From a virus, in IMG/VR virus record IMGVR_UViG_3300020442_001191, positions 1-32,249 of that record: a stretch of 32,249 nucleotides of DNA. One strand, 5' to 3'. Shown here piece by piece: positions 1 to 9,122 of the stretch. A model generated the notes under the pieces. It was given only the letters and a program-made list of their open reading frames with translations, did not search any database and was not told the origin of the DNA. Within the stretch, counting starts at the first letter, position 1. Each line of letters starts with the position of its first letter. Position numbers and translations under genes: made by a program.

Positions 1-907
1 CTCCATACCAATTTGGTACGATACAAGCAATTTCACAAGTAACACTATTGTTCGTTGCATCTGGCCCAAAGTATGGATTCTTAACCCATTGGTATCTATC
101 TACTGTATCTCCTAATCCTAATTCACCACTACCATTTTCTCCTGTAACAAACATATTACCTTTGTTTGTTAATGCCCAAGAAGAACCACCTTTATTCCAC
201 ATACGAACAAAGTATTCTCCACTCTTAAATCCACCAAATTCCATAGACATTTTACTTTTAAGCACAACATTATCTACTGCACCATTACCTACAGGTGCGG
301 CACTAAGATAGTTATACCCTCTCATTAATGGTTCGTAGTTACCATTTAAGTAACAAAGAGTAGGTGTATTACAATGCATATCGTGTCTTGCTCTTTTTAC
401 AGGGCCACACTCAGGGTTAGGCATACCATCATAAGGAATCCAATCTGCACTTGCACCTGACTTGCCATTGTATTGTGCTAACCAAGGTCTTTTACCATCA
501 GTACCATAATCATTTGTAGCTTTAAATGTATTTGCATATAAAGGAACATTACTGCCTAAAATATCTACTTGATAAAAAGCATCAGAGTTTGACCAATTAA
601 CTGATGATCCACTAGCTTTTAAAATTTGTCCTGTTGTACCTATAGCAAGGCGTTGTTCAGTTGATCCGTCGTGTGTAAGTAAATCACCTGCAGTAGTTAA
701 TGTACCTGTACCCTGTGCCATTATATTCCAATGTGTAGTATTGGTAGAGGAAGGTGCTCCTGCATTTGTTCCTGTCTTAGAAGTAGTATTTACATACACC
801 CAAGATGAACCAGAATGCGATACTACATCATCTGCTTCGTATGTATTACTTGTAGAAAATGCACCTCTCCAAGTAAACTTTATTTTTCCTAAATCAACTG
901 TTGCCAT
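1..907 (-). CDS. RCC1-repeat tail protein, N-terminal part (cut by window edge)
   Basis: The open frame starts at ATG 907 behind a strong AAAGGAGGT ribosome site, 13 bases after the tail-fibre stop, and runs off the window after 302 codons. Residues about 10-55 (WRGAFSTSNTYEADDVVSHS) look like the tryptophan-rich carbohydrate-binding modules common at the start of phage tail proteins. Near residues 250-275 the segment WALTNKGNMFVTGENGSGEL followed by GLGD matches the RCC1 beta-propeller repeat. Position downstream of the fibre gene suggests a receptor-binding or fibre-tip role (inference). The missing C-terminus is probably the fragment at 32,055-32,249. Its low-complexity repeats may explain an assembly break here. 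Confidence 0.85.
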   Translation of the reverse strand, partial: MATVDLGKIKFTWRGAFSTSNTYEADDVVSHSGSSWVYVNTTSKTGTNAGAPSSTNTTHWNIMAQGTGTLTTAGDLLTHDGSTEQRLAIGTTGQILKASGSSVNWSNSDAFYQVDILGSNVPLYANTFKATNDYGTDGKRPWLAQYNGKSGASADWIPYDGMPNPECGPVKRARHDMHCNTPTLCYLNGNYEPLMRGYNYLSAAPVGNGAVDNVVLKSKMSMEFGGFKSGEYFVRMWNKGGSSWALTNKGNMFVTGENGSGELGLGDTVDRYQWVKNPYFGPDATNNSVTCEIACIVPNWYG

Positions 908-920
908 TTTTCTACCTCCT

Positions 921-1898
921 TTATGGCATATTTATAAGCAAATGTCCACTCGTGTCAATACTCATAAAAATTGAGCCGGTTGCAAAGAAATATGTATCAT
1001 AGTCAGAAACCTTTAGATTCTCTGAACCTCCCACTAATGTATGCTCTTGTGTAGCTACAGTTCTACCTGTTGAATCAGTAGTTCTTTTTAGTCCAAAAAA
1101 CTTACTAGCTATGGTAGAAATTGCACCAACCTGTGCATTAATTGCTTCTTTTGTACGAAGAGGTGTCATACCTTTCGTGTTTTCTGTACCTGCTTCAGCT
1201 TCAGATTGATTTGCTATTTCTAAAAAAATACCATCAGATCCATCTGCACCTGCAGGGCCTTGTGTACCATCAGAACCTCTAGGTATTGTTAAATCTAAAA
1301 CTCCTGTAGTAGCATCATATGTTGAAGTTGCACTTGTACCTGCATCACCTGTAGAAACATTTACTGTTTGTACACCTTGTGCAGATTGAGCAATAACATT
1401 ACCATTTGAATCAAAAGCTAGAGTTTTACTTGCTCTGCTTGTTTTTGCAGGTAATGTAAGCGTTGCATCATCATCATAATCTAGTAATTTAATAGAACGA
1501 CTATGTATTTTGTCTTGATCGGCAAATATAGCTACAGCTTTATCTAACTCTGTATTTAGTGCAGTTACATCAAAAGCACCATTTACAGGAAAGTCTGTAG
1601 TTCTTTCTATTAATATATCTCTTAGTATAATTATTTTTTGTCCTGCAGTATGACCTGCGCCAAAAGTTATTGTAGCACCTGTGCCAAACTCATATGCACT
1701 ATCGCTTGACGAATTAGTAGCTGTAACTTTGTATTGTACATTTGTGGTAGGGTTTACATTGTATGTAGCTAGAGTACCATCTACATATACTTTAAGATCA
1801 TCTATTGCAAAAAACTCAAAAGTAATAGTATAGGTTGTTTGACTAGCCGTAGCTGTAAACTCGTGTCTTGGGTTATTTTGACTAGATGCTATTGTCAT
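921..1898 (-). CDS. Tail fibre protein with T7 gp17-type N-terminus
   Basis: 325 residues. The first about 150 (FTATASQTTYTITFEFFAID, then VYVDGT, ITFG...AGQKIIILRDI, ERTTDFPVNGAFDVTALNTE) follow the T7 tail-fibre N-terminal family, the part that docks the fibre on the tail. A short collagen-like stretch (GSDGTQGPAGADGSDG, about 208-223) follows, then a short C-terminal part ending INMP. It is much shorter than T7 gp17 (about 550 residues), so it probably acts as an adaptor, with receptor binding left to the RCC1-type protein encoded just downstream. Its ATG overlaps the stop of the large ejection protein as ATGA. Confidence 0.88.
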   Translation of the reverse strand: MTIASSQNNPRHEFTATASQTTYTITFEFFAIDDLKVYVDGTLATYNVNPTTNVQYKVTATNSSSDSAYEFGTGATITFGAGHTAGQKIIILRDILIERTTDFPVNGAFDVTALNTELDKAVAIFADQDKIHSRSIKLLDYDDDATLTLPAKTSRASKTLAFDSNGNVIAQSAQGVQTVNVSTGDAGTSATSTYDATTGVLDLTIPRGSDGTQGPAGADGSDGIFLEIANQSEAEAGTENTKGMTPLRTKEAINAQVGAISTIASKFFGLKRTTDSTGRTVATQEHTLVGGSENLKVSDYDTYFFATGSIFMSIDTSGHLLINMP

Positions 1899-4800
1899 TC
1901 TTGTATTCCAAACGCTAAATCATATAAATTTCTTATACCATCACCAATATAATGTAAATTACTTAATGGTAAAAGTCGCTTTATTGTATTGTGTTTTTCT
2001 TCTTCTGACAAGTCAGGGTCAGCAAAAATTCTTATAACATCATACAACGCTTGTGGGCCTGCACCTATTACTTCACCTATAGCGTCGTGTTCATCAGGAT
2101 TTGCAAATCTAGGTTCAGCGCCTATTGTTGGTCTAATACCTAATGGTGTATCAAATACACCTTCAGATATTGTTTCTATTGAATAATTTAAATCACCTAA
2201 CAATGCAAGGGCACCAGATAGTTCTACTGCTCTTACTACTTTTTCTGCTAAAGGTTTGTTTTCATAATAATCTACATTTTTAAACATATCAGATAATGCA
2301 CCAAAACCTACTAATGCAAATAAACCTGTAATTGTGTGTGCTAATGGTTCTCTACCTTGTGCCATAGATAATAATACTTTTGTGTTTGCTCCCATTGCCC
2401 ACGAATAAAATTGTGTTAAAAGTTGTATAGGCACGGCATTAAGTTTAATGCCAAATTGTGTTTTATCTATATTACCTGCACTTACAAATTGCATAAATTT
2501 TCTAAATAATTTATTTTCCCATAAATCATTTACTAATTGACTATTAATTCTTACAACACCACTCATCATATTTGGTTGATCGGCTGATGTAGGTGTTACA
2601 ATTTGGCGATCTGTATCTTGTCTTACAGCATTCATAAATCTTTCTCGTGCTGTAGTACCTCCAGATACTGTGTCCCATTTAGATACATTTGCTAAATATA
2701 CAGGTTTTATATTTGGCCCTTGTGTAATAGTATCAAAAGGCATACGAGCAATAACAGATGCTGTTTCTTTGTCTATTCCATATGATAACATTCTTTCTTG
2801 ACTTTTTTTGTCAAGTTTGCCTTTTGACCACGCTATAGAATCTTCAATAAATCTATGTAAAGATAATAATGATGTAAAAGTTTTTTGCCAATGTGTTATT
2901 GGTTGCAATCCATTTACTATAAAAAATATTTCTTGTGCTCTTTCTGCATATTGTCCTACATATTTATCTAACACACTACCACTTCGTGTTGAGTCTAATG
3001 CTATACCTCCATCAGCCACAAATTTATTAGTAGATACTGACGACAACTCAATGAATGGAGCATATCTTTCTATATCTTTAAGGTTTGCTTTGGAGTAAGT
3101 ATTAAGCACACCAAACAATGCTCGTGTCCCAACTCCTTTATCCATTACAGTATCAAAGCCGTGTGCCATAAGAGGTCTTGCTGTTTCGGGAATTGCCGCT
3201 ACACCACTTGAACCCATATATGCTAAGTTAATCATATTTTTCATTAACATTACGGATCTTGAAGTAAAAGATGCAGGATCTCCTGTAAAAAAAGTACCTA
3301 AAATTTTATCTTTTTCATCAATAAATGAGTTTAATATTGAATTAATTTCTGTATCTTTTGTGCCTGTTTTTATTAAATCTAATTCTAAATTGTTTAAATA
3401 ATCTCGCATATGTGGATCACCATAGCGTTTAGTAAATTCTATTGCTCCACCCATTTTTTTTTGATACATCTTCATAAGATGATTAACATCTGTTTCTATA
3501 AAGTCTATTATATCTTTTGGATCAATAGGCGATCTTTCTAGTAAATGACGAGTACCTATTTTACCTCTACCCGTATATGTTTTGTCCATTTGATTTATGT
3601 TATCTATATCATTAAATGCTGATACTTCGTGTAACATACGACCATATTCCATCTCTACTTGTGCTCTTATAAGCAACTCTCTTTCTTGACTTAAATATAC
3701 ATGCTTAAAACTTTGCATCATTTTTTTACTTGCTAGTTCTTGAGGCGTAAGTATTCTGTATTCTTTGTGCAATCCTCTTCTAATAATTTTTGTTTTAATG
3801 TTTATATACTTTTGATCTAGTTGATTTTTTGGCGTTAATTTCTCAAAAGTATTTCTAAGTATAGCTTTAAACTTCAATGGGTTTGCTAATATTTTATCTC
3901 TTCGGGGCATTAATGGTAAATAATCTTCAAGTATAGATGTGTCATTAGGTAATATTCTTATATCTTGTGTATGACTTTCTATATCTTTAGCTAATCTAAT
4001 TTTTAATTTCTCTGCTCTTTTAATTTGTGCTTTTGTTTTTTTAATATTAGGATCATCTAAATATTGTGTAACATCATCTAATACAGGTCTAAGTCTTTCA
4101 ATTATTGCACCTGTTGTATTTTGATTTGCAAACATACCAAGATTACTAGCTTCTTTTAGATATACACTAAAAAACTCATCAACTGCTTTAATTGCTTCTT
4201 TAACAGCTTCTTTTTGCTCCATTGTCATAGTTTCCATACGATTAGCATCAATTCTTGATTCTCCTACTAATTCAAAAAATTCATCTTTAGACATATGCAC
4301 TTTGCTTTTTTCTCGTTGACCTCTTATGTAATTTAATGCTCTGTCTTTTGCACGGCGTACATCAATCGCCGCACCAGAGAATCTTTGTTTATAGTTATTA
4401 GTAGTAGGATCAACTCCATAAAATTTATTATAGGCATTTTGCACACGATTTGATGCTTTCATATAATTAGCAAAATGAATATTTAACATATTAATCTGCA
4501 CAGATTGTGGTGATGCTATGCCCATTTTATTAAGATGTAAACGAGTAGCACCATTACCTGTCGTGCCATACAAATCTCTTGTTAATTTTGTTTTCATTTC
4601 ATCTGATAAAGTTTTGCTTTTTACAACTGTTTCTAAACCACGGCGCAATGGACTTAATTTTTCTAAGGTTTTTAACACTCCATCATAATCAGTAACTGAG
4701 TATGCATTTGCAGGTCTTTTTATATAATCTACAGTCCATTGTGTAGCACGGCGTTGATGCTGTGTATTAGTTTCTCCTTTTTTTTTTGGCACATATACTT

Positions 4801-5992
4801 TTTCTGCTATTGCTCGTGTAACATTAAAATGAAACCAATCATCAACAGATTTAAAAAATTCAGGTATTGGTAAATTTAATTCTTTAAATTGATCTATATG
4901 TAATTTTTTTGCAAATTGTGCTCTTGCTACTAATTCATCAAATAAAACTACTTTTGATTTTTCATTATATTCTGCTACTTTTGCAACAGATGTTATATCA
5001 AATGGTAATTTATCTTTAGGAGGATTATTTAATTTATTTCTTATTTGTGCATCTGTATATATATTTGAAAAAGACTCAAATCGTTTATTAGGATCTTGTG
5101 AATTATTAAGAATCTTTGCTTGTACTTGTCCACTTGTTACATTAGTTTTTTTATTTTGATTGTAGAAATTACGATCAGTTTTACTTTTTGCATAAACAAT
5201 ACCTGACTCTAAATTTCGTGGGTCAAAATTAAATACCATATTATTAAGATTCATTTTACCTTCTGCTTCATCTTGTTTTTTAAAATATCGTGCAAACCAT
5301 TTATCTGTGTTTTTTGTTCCAAAGTTTTTAACTGTTGCTTCTTCTCCAAACCTTCCTCTAAATTTTGATAATGCACCAACTAATACACCACTAAAGAGTG
5401 CGGCATATCCTGCACTTTGATACATTTCTGACGGGGTAACAGTAGGGTCAAGTGCTCTTCTTATTGCTTGGTTAGGTAATTCTAACAATCCAACTTGTGC
5501 TCCTGCCTTTAATGAATTGTAAAAAAATCCTGCACCTTTAATCCAAAATATCGGCATATAATTTATAGGTTCAAATGCCTGAGCACCCAAACTTGATAAA
5601 AAAGATGGGGTTCTACGCTCTTGTCTAATTCGTTTACGATCTATACGATCTTTTATTCTATTGTTCATTGCTTGATTATATGAACCAACAAAAGCGTGTG
5701 CAAAATCTTCATACCCTGTAATATCTGCAAAAGGATTAAATGATGGGTCGGCAGGTGGTAATTTTTCGTTTTCGTATAAAAGTCTATCTGCAAATGCTCC
5801 CGCAGTTGTTTCTAAAAAAAAAGCATCTTGCAGGTTCATTAATCCTGATTGTTCATCATTTAAAAATTGTGATACAGGACGAGTTTTGTATTTTATATCT
5901 TCTTGTAATTGACTTACATTATTACGAGTAAAATCAACCTTTTGTTTTTCTGTTGGTAATTGTGTTCGTATTTGTGGTGGTGAATTAAACAT
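1895..5992 (-). CDS. Large internal virion (ejection) protein, gp16-like by position
   Basis: 1365 residues, the largest gene here. By position (last of three consecutive proteins between tail tube B and fibre) and size it corresponds to T7 gp16, which forms part of the DNA-ejection channel across the host envelope. No lytic transglycosylase motif is evident at the N-terminus, unlike T7 gp16. The protein is mostly charged and helical, with hydrophobic segments near residues 190-210 (AGYAALFSGVLVGALS) and about 1221-1237 (ITGLFALVGFGALSDMF) that could insert in a membrane. Start and preceding stop share one base (TAATG at 5992). Function is inferred from context. Confidence 0.75.
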   Translation of the reverse strand: MFNSPPQIRTQLPTEKQKVDFTRNNVSQLQEDIKYKTRPVSQFLNDEQSGLMNLQDAFFLETTAGAFADRLLYENEKLPPADPSFNPFADITGYEDFAHAFVGSYNQAMNNRIKDRIDRKRIRQERRTPSFLSSLGAQAFEPINYMPIFWIKGAGFFYNSLKAGAQVGLLELPNQAIRRALDPTVTPSEMYQSAGYAALFSGVLVGALSKFRGRFGEEATVKNFGTKNTDKWFARYFKKQDEAEGKMNLNNMVFNFDPRNLESGIVYAKSKTDRNFYNQNKKTNVTSGQVQAKILNNSQDPNKRFESFSNIYTDAQIRNKLNNPPKDKLPFDITSVAKVAEYNEKSKVVLFDELVARAQFAKKLHIDQFKELNLPIPEFFKSVDDWFHFNVTRAIAEKVYVPKKKGETNTQHQRRATQWTVDYIKRPANAYSVTDYDGVLKTLEKLSPLRRGLETVVKSKTLSDEMKTKLTRDLYGTTGNGATRLHLNKMGIASPQSVQINMLNIHFANYMKASNRVQNAYNKFYGVDPTTNNYKQRFSGAAIDVRRAKDRALNYIRGQREKSKVHMSKDEFFELVGESRIDANRMETMTMEQKEAVKEAIKAVDEFFSVYLKEASNLGMFANQNTTGAIIERLRPVLDDVTQYLDDPNIKKTKAQIKRAEKLKIRLAKDIESHTQDIRILPNDTSILEDYLPLMPRRDKILANPLKFKAILRNTFEKLTPKNQLDQKYINIKTKIIRRGLHKEYRILTPQELASKKMMQSFKHVYLSQERELLIRAQVEMEYGRMLHEVSAFNDIDNINQMDKTYTGRGKIGTRHLLERSPIDPKDIIDFIETDVNHLMKMYQKKMGGAIEFTKRYGDPHMRDYLNNLELDLIKTGTKDTEINSILNSFIDEKDKILGTFFTGDPASFTSRSVMLMKNMINLAYMGSSGVAAIPETARPLMAHGFDTVMDKGVGTRALFGVLNTYSKANLKDIERYAPFIELSSVSTNKFVADGGIALDSTRSGSVLDKYVGQYAERAQEIFFIVNGLQPITHWQKTFTSLLSLHRFIEDSIAWSKGKLDKKSQERMLSYGIDKETASVIARMPFDTITQGPNIKPVYLANVSKWDTVSGGTTARERFMNAVRQDTDRQIVTPTSADQPNMMSGVVRINSQLVNDLWENKLFRKFMQFVSAGNIDKTQFGIKLNAVPIQLLTQFYSWAMGANTKVLLSMAQGREPLAHTITGLFALVGFGALSDMFKNVDYYENKPLAEKVVRAVELSGALALLGDLNYSIETISEGVFDTPLGIRPTIGAEPRFANPDEHDAIGEVIGAGPQALYDVIRIFADPDLSEEEKHNTIKRLLPLSNLHYIGDGIRNLYDLAFGIQE

Positions 5993-8400
5993 TATGGTAT
6001 ATCTTTTGTATATTCATTAAAATATTTAAGAAAACCTGCTTCATCATTTGTTATATTTAAATCGTCTAAAATTTGATCAAATGCTTTTTGTCCATTTACT
6101 TCTACTTGGTATCTTGCTTCTTCACTTAATTCATTAATTAAAACACGAGTACGACTTTTTGCTGTATCAAATTTATATACTTCTTGTAATTCTTGTAAAG
6201 GTCTTAAATATAATGTTTCTCCGTTTTTTCTTAATTCTCTAAAATCTTTGCCATCAAAATACTTAATTGTATATTCCATTTTTGCATAATCTCGTATTGG
6301 TGCTCTACCATCTGCCGTTACAGGTGTAACAAATAAAAATCCTTTTTTATATTTTGGAGGAGGGCCATCTCTTTCATCTTCTGCATTTTGATCAGACTCT
6401 AAAAATTTTTTATACATCATTGCTTCAATAAATTTAGTATCTCTTCTACCTGTATTAGGATTAATAACAGCAAAATTTTCTATTGGGTACATAACAACAT
6501 CAGCTAATTCATTGTCTTTTACACGATCTATTAATGTTGCTACTTCTCCTTTAGTTTTACCTGCTGTATTAAGTTCACTTATACCTATTATACCCTTTTG
6601 AGCTAAATTTTGTATTATAAGGTCTGCATCTTCTGTAACATCACCTTTATCTAAATCTAAAAAATGTATGTTATTTATAATTCTATTTCGCAAATATTTT
6701 TCTATAGAAGGGTCTATACTTTGGAACTTATTTCCATAGAACCAATTTGATGGACTAAGTGAAAACAAACCATATTCAAAATTATCTTCTACAGCATTCC
6801 GTATTCCTTTTTCTAAATCATCTATTTTTTGTTTAGTTTTTGCAGGATTACGAATTTGATCTCTTTCTATTGCTTCAAACTCTGATATATTTGCTAAATC
6901 AGCATCTTCTAAAGGTCGTGAAATATAAATACTATTTAAATGTTGTAAATATTTTTCTGTTGTTGGTGATAAATCTAAATGATGAACATTAAAAGTTTTA
7001 CCATATTGATTAGCAACTGTCAGTCTTAACAAGTCATTTAAAAATTTTGTATCTTTACTAAAAATTTTATTTTCCATAGCTGTTTTCATTTTACCAGAAG
7101 CAAATTGATGAAGAATAGGTATAGAATAATGTGATACATTATTAGCATCAAATTCATCTCCTTCTGTAATTTTATAAATTGGATTAGCTTTAAATATAGC
7201 AAAAGCACCTTTTCTTTTTTTAGGATCTGTACTACTCATTAACTCTGTTGTTAATCCAATATACTCTATATTTGTATTACCCTTTTGTGGGTCTGCCCCA
7301 CTTACAAATTCAGCAAGTCGTGATAACTTAGTTTTTGTAGAATCTTCAGATGTTTCAGTATTAAGCATTGATATCCTACGATTAATAGCTGTTCTTATTT
7401 TACTACGACTTGCACTATTTAATTTAAAACTATTATTAAATTGATCTAAAGTAATAGTAACATCAGGTTTTTTAATATTACCTTTTCTACTAAATAATGT
7501 TACATCTCCTACACCATCTACCAATCCTTGTAACATTTGTAGATTGTGTAAATTTATTGCTTGTCCTGTTTCTGTTTGATCTGCTATAGATAAACCGGGC
7601 ATAAATTTACCATACTTTTCATAAAAGTTAATAGTGTCTTGAATTGATGCTACATTTCGTTGATGATTAATACGAGCACTACTACTTGTTTTTTGCCAAT
7701 CTATACCCGCATCTTCTATTTCTTGTAGTGCATATTTTGCTGTATCAATTTTATTATTGTTTAGATTGCTAAAAACACCTTCTGAAAAAGTTTCCCAATA
7801 TTCTTCATAGTCTTTATTCTTTAACATTTCTTGTTCTTGGAAATATGAGTTTTCTATACTTGCAAGGTTCTGAGTATATATGTCATCAAAATCTCCTTGC
7901 ATTAAATTATAATATTTTTGAGGCACACTCTCTTTAATTGTATCTAATACAGGTTGCATTTGTGCTATAAACTCTTCAGGATTATTTCCAAACTCTGATT
8001 GCACTCGCCTTTTAATTGCACTTGCTTGTTGTTTAAGACTTCTATTTATTTCTTGTTTAGCTTTTAAACTAACAAATTTGTCATACTGATCTCTATTTTC
8101 TTCAAAGAAAAACATTTTGTTTTTCATTGGTTTAGGTCTTTCTACAGTATATGTATTACCTTCTTCATCAGTTTTTTCTATGGTTTCAAAATCAACAGTA
8201 AAATTTTCTATATCTTTTTTTGTTTTAAATTTCTCAGCTGTTCGGCCTATTGTTTCTAATCCCCTAAATAGTTGTTCATTTGCTTCCTTTTGTTCTTGTT
8301 GTGCAACTTGTAATGCTTGTGATATTTTTGCTTGTCCAAATGGTTGTTGGACAGCTATTTGTGAAGCAAAATTTGTTTTTGGTTTATATCGTTCTGCCAT
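5992..8400 (-). CDS. Internal virion protein, gp15-like by position
   Basis: 802 residues, predominantly helical and charged with many Gln, Lys and Glu in the first 250 residues; no membrane segment or enzyme motif found. It lies between the gp14-like and gp16-like genes, the place of T7 gp15, which forms the periplasmic part of the ejection machine. I recognise no specific domain, so the assignment rests on order and size (T7 gp15 is about 750 residues). ATG 8400 lies two bases after the upstream stop. Confidence 0.65.
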   Translation of the reverse strand: MAERYKPKTNFASQIAVQQPFGQAKISQALQVAQQEQKEANEQLFRGLETIGRTAEKFKTKKDIENFTVDFETIEKTDEEGNTYTVERPKPMKNKMFFFEENRDQYDKFVSLKAKQEINRSLKQQASAIKRRVQSEFGNNPEEFIAQMQPVLDTIKESVPQKYYNLMQGDFDDIYTQNLASIENSYFQEQEMLKNKDYEEYWETFSEGVFSNLNNNKIDTAKYALQEIEDAGIDWQKTSSSARINHQRNVASIQDTINFYEKYGKFMPGLSIADQTETGQAINLHNLQMLQGLVDGVGDVTLFSRKGNIKKPDVTITLDQFNNSFKLNSASRSKIRTAINRRISMLNTETSEDSTKTKLSRLAEFVSGADPQKGNTNIEYIGLTTELMSSTDPKKRKGAFAIFKANPIYKITEGDEFDANNVSHYSIPILHQFASGKMKTAMENKIFSKDTKFLNDLLRLTVANQYGKTFNVHHLDLSPTTEKYLQHLNSIYISRPLEDADLANISEFEAIERDQIRNPAKTKQKIDDLEKGIRNAVEDNFEYGLFSLSPSNWFYGNKFQSIDPSIEKYLRNRIINNIHFLDLDKGDVTEDADLIIQNLAQKGIIGISELNTAGKTKGEVATLIDRVKDNELADVVMYPIENFAVINPNTGRRDTKFIEAMMYKKFLESDQNAEDERDGPPPKYKKGFLFVTPVTADGRAPIRDYAKMEYTIKYFDGKDFRELRKNGETLYLRPLQELQEVYKFDTAKSRTRVLINELSEEARYQVEVNGQKAFDQILDDLNITNDEAGFLKYFNEYTKDIP

Positions 8401-8402
8401 AT

Positions 8403-9122
8403 CTATATATGTCTAAAGTTTATATTTAACTTATCATATAATATCTTATACAAATTATTTTGTACAACTACAGCACTTGGATATTTGTTTATTACTTCTT
8501 GTGCAATAACACCCTGATAACGATTGCTGTTACCAATATAATTAAAGTTATATATATTTAATCCTGTATTTAAATCGGTTTTTACAAATTCTATGTTTTC
8601 TTTTAAGCGTATATCAGACCAAGTACCTGTCTTTGAAAAACTATAGGCGTCCATACCAAAACTTGCAACCTCACCTATTGCTTCACCTGCCTGTCCTATA
8701 AGTCTAGTTCTTCTTGCGGCAAGTTTTGCACTACCTTCTATCTGGGCGGCCTGACCTTCCATTATAGATTGTCTTGCACCGAACATAGCATTTTGTGCTC
8801 TTTCAATTCCTTGCAATCGTGCATTTCTTAAATCTTTACCAAGTAATCTTTCGTTTTCTTTTAAAAATGCTCCATAACTAGGGGAGTTAACATCTAAACC
8901 TGATGAAGCAAAAGCGGCAATATTCTTTTTTCTTTTTTTATTTGCATCATCTTTGAGAGCATTCATTTGTTGCTCCATAGCAAGAACTTCTGATTTGGCT
9001 CTTTCCTCATACATTCTCTGTTTTTCTTGAGCCATTCTCATTTCCATATCCATTTGTGCTTTTATGTAATCACTTTCATTACTAAATAAACTACCAAAAA
9101 ATCCTAAAACTGCACCACACAT
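8403..9122 (-). CDS. Internal virion protein (gp14-like) with C-terminal S74 chaperone domain
   Basis: 239 residues. Residues 1-160 resemble small podovirus internal virion proteins: MCGAVLGFFGSLF start, a long Met/Gln/Glu-rich coiled coil (about 20-65), then an Ala/Gly-rich segment. From 167 the sequence changes to GTWSDIRLKENIEFV ... YQGVIAQEVINKYPSAVVV, the signature of the intramolecular chaperone of endosialidase (peptidase S74). Ser169 and Lys174 keep the S-x4-K spacing of the self-cleaving dyad in phage K1F endosialidase. The domain is only about 70 residues, shorter than usual. S74 normally trimerises fibres and spikes, so its presence on an internal protein is unusual. TAATG overlap with the upstream gene. 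Confidence 0.8.
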   Translation of the reverse strand: MCGAVLGFFGSLFSNESDYIKAQMDMEMRMAQEKQRMYEERAKSEVLAMEQQMNALKDDANKKRKKNIAAFASSGLDVNSPSYGAFLKENERLLGKDLRNARLQGIERAQNAMFGARQSIMEGQAAQIEGSAKLAARRTRLIGQAGEAIGEVASFGMDAYSFSKTGTWSDIRLKENIEFVKTDLNTGLNIYNFNYIGNSNRYQGVIAQEVINKYPSAVVVQNNLYKILYDKLNINFRHI

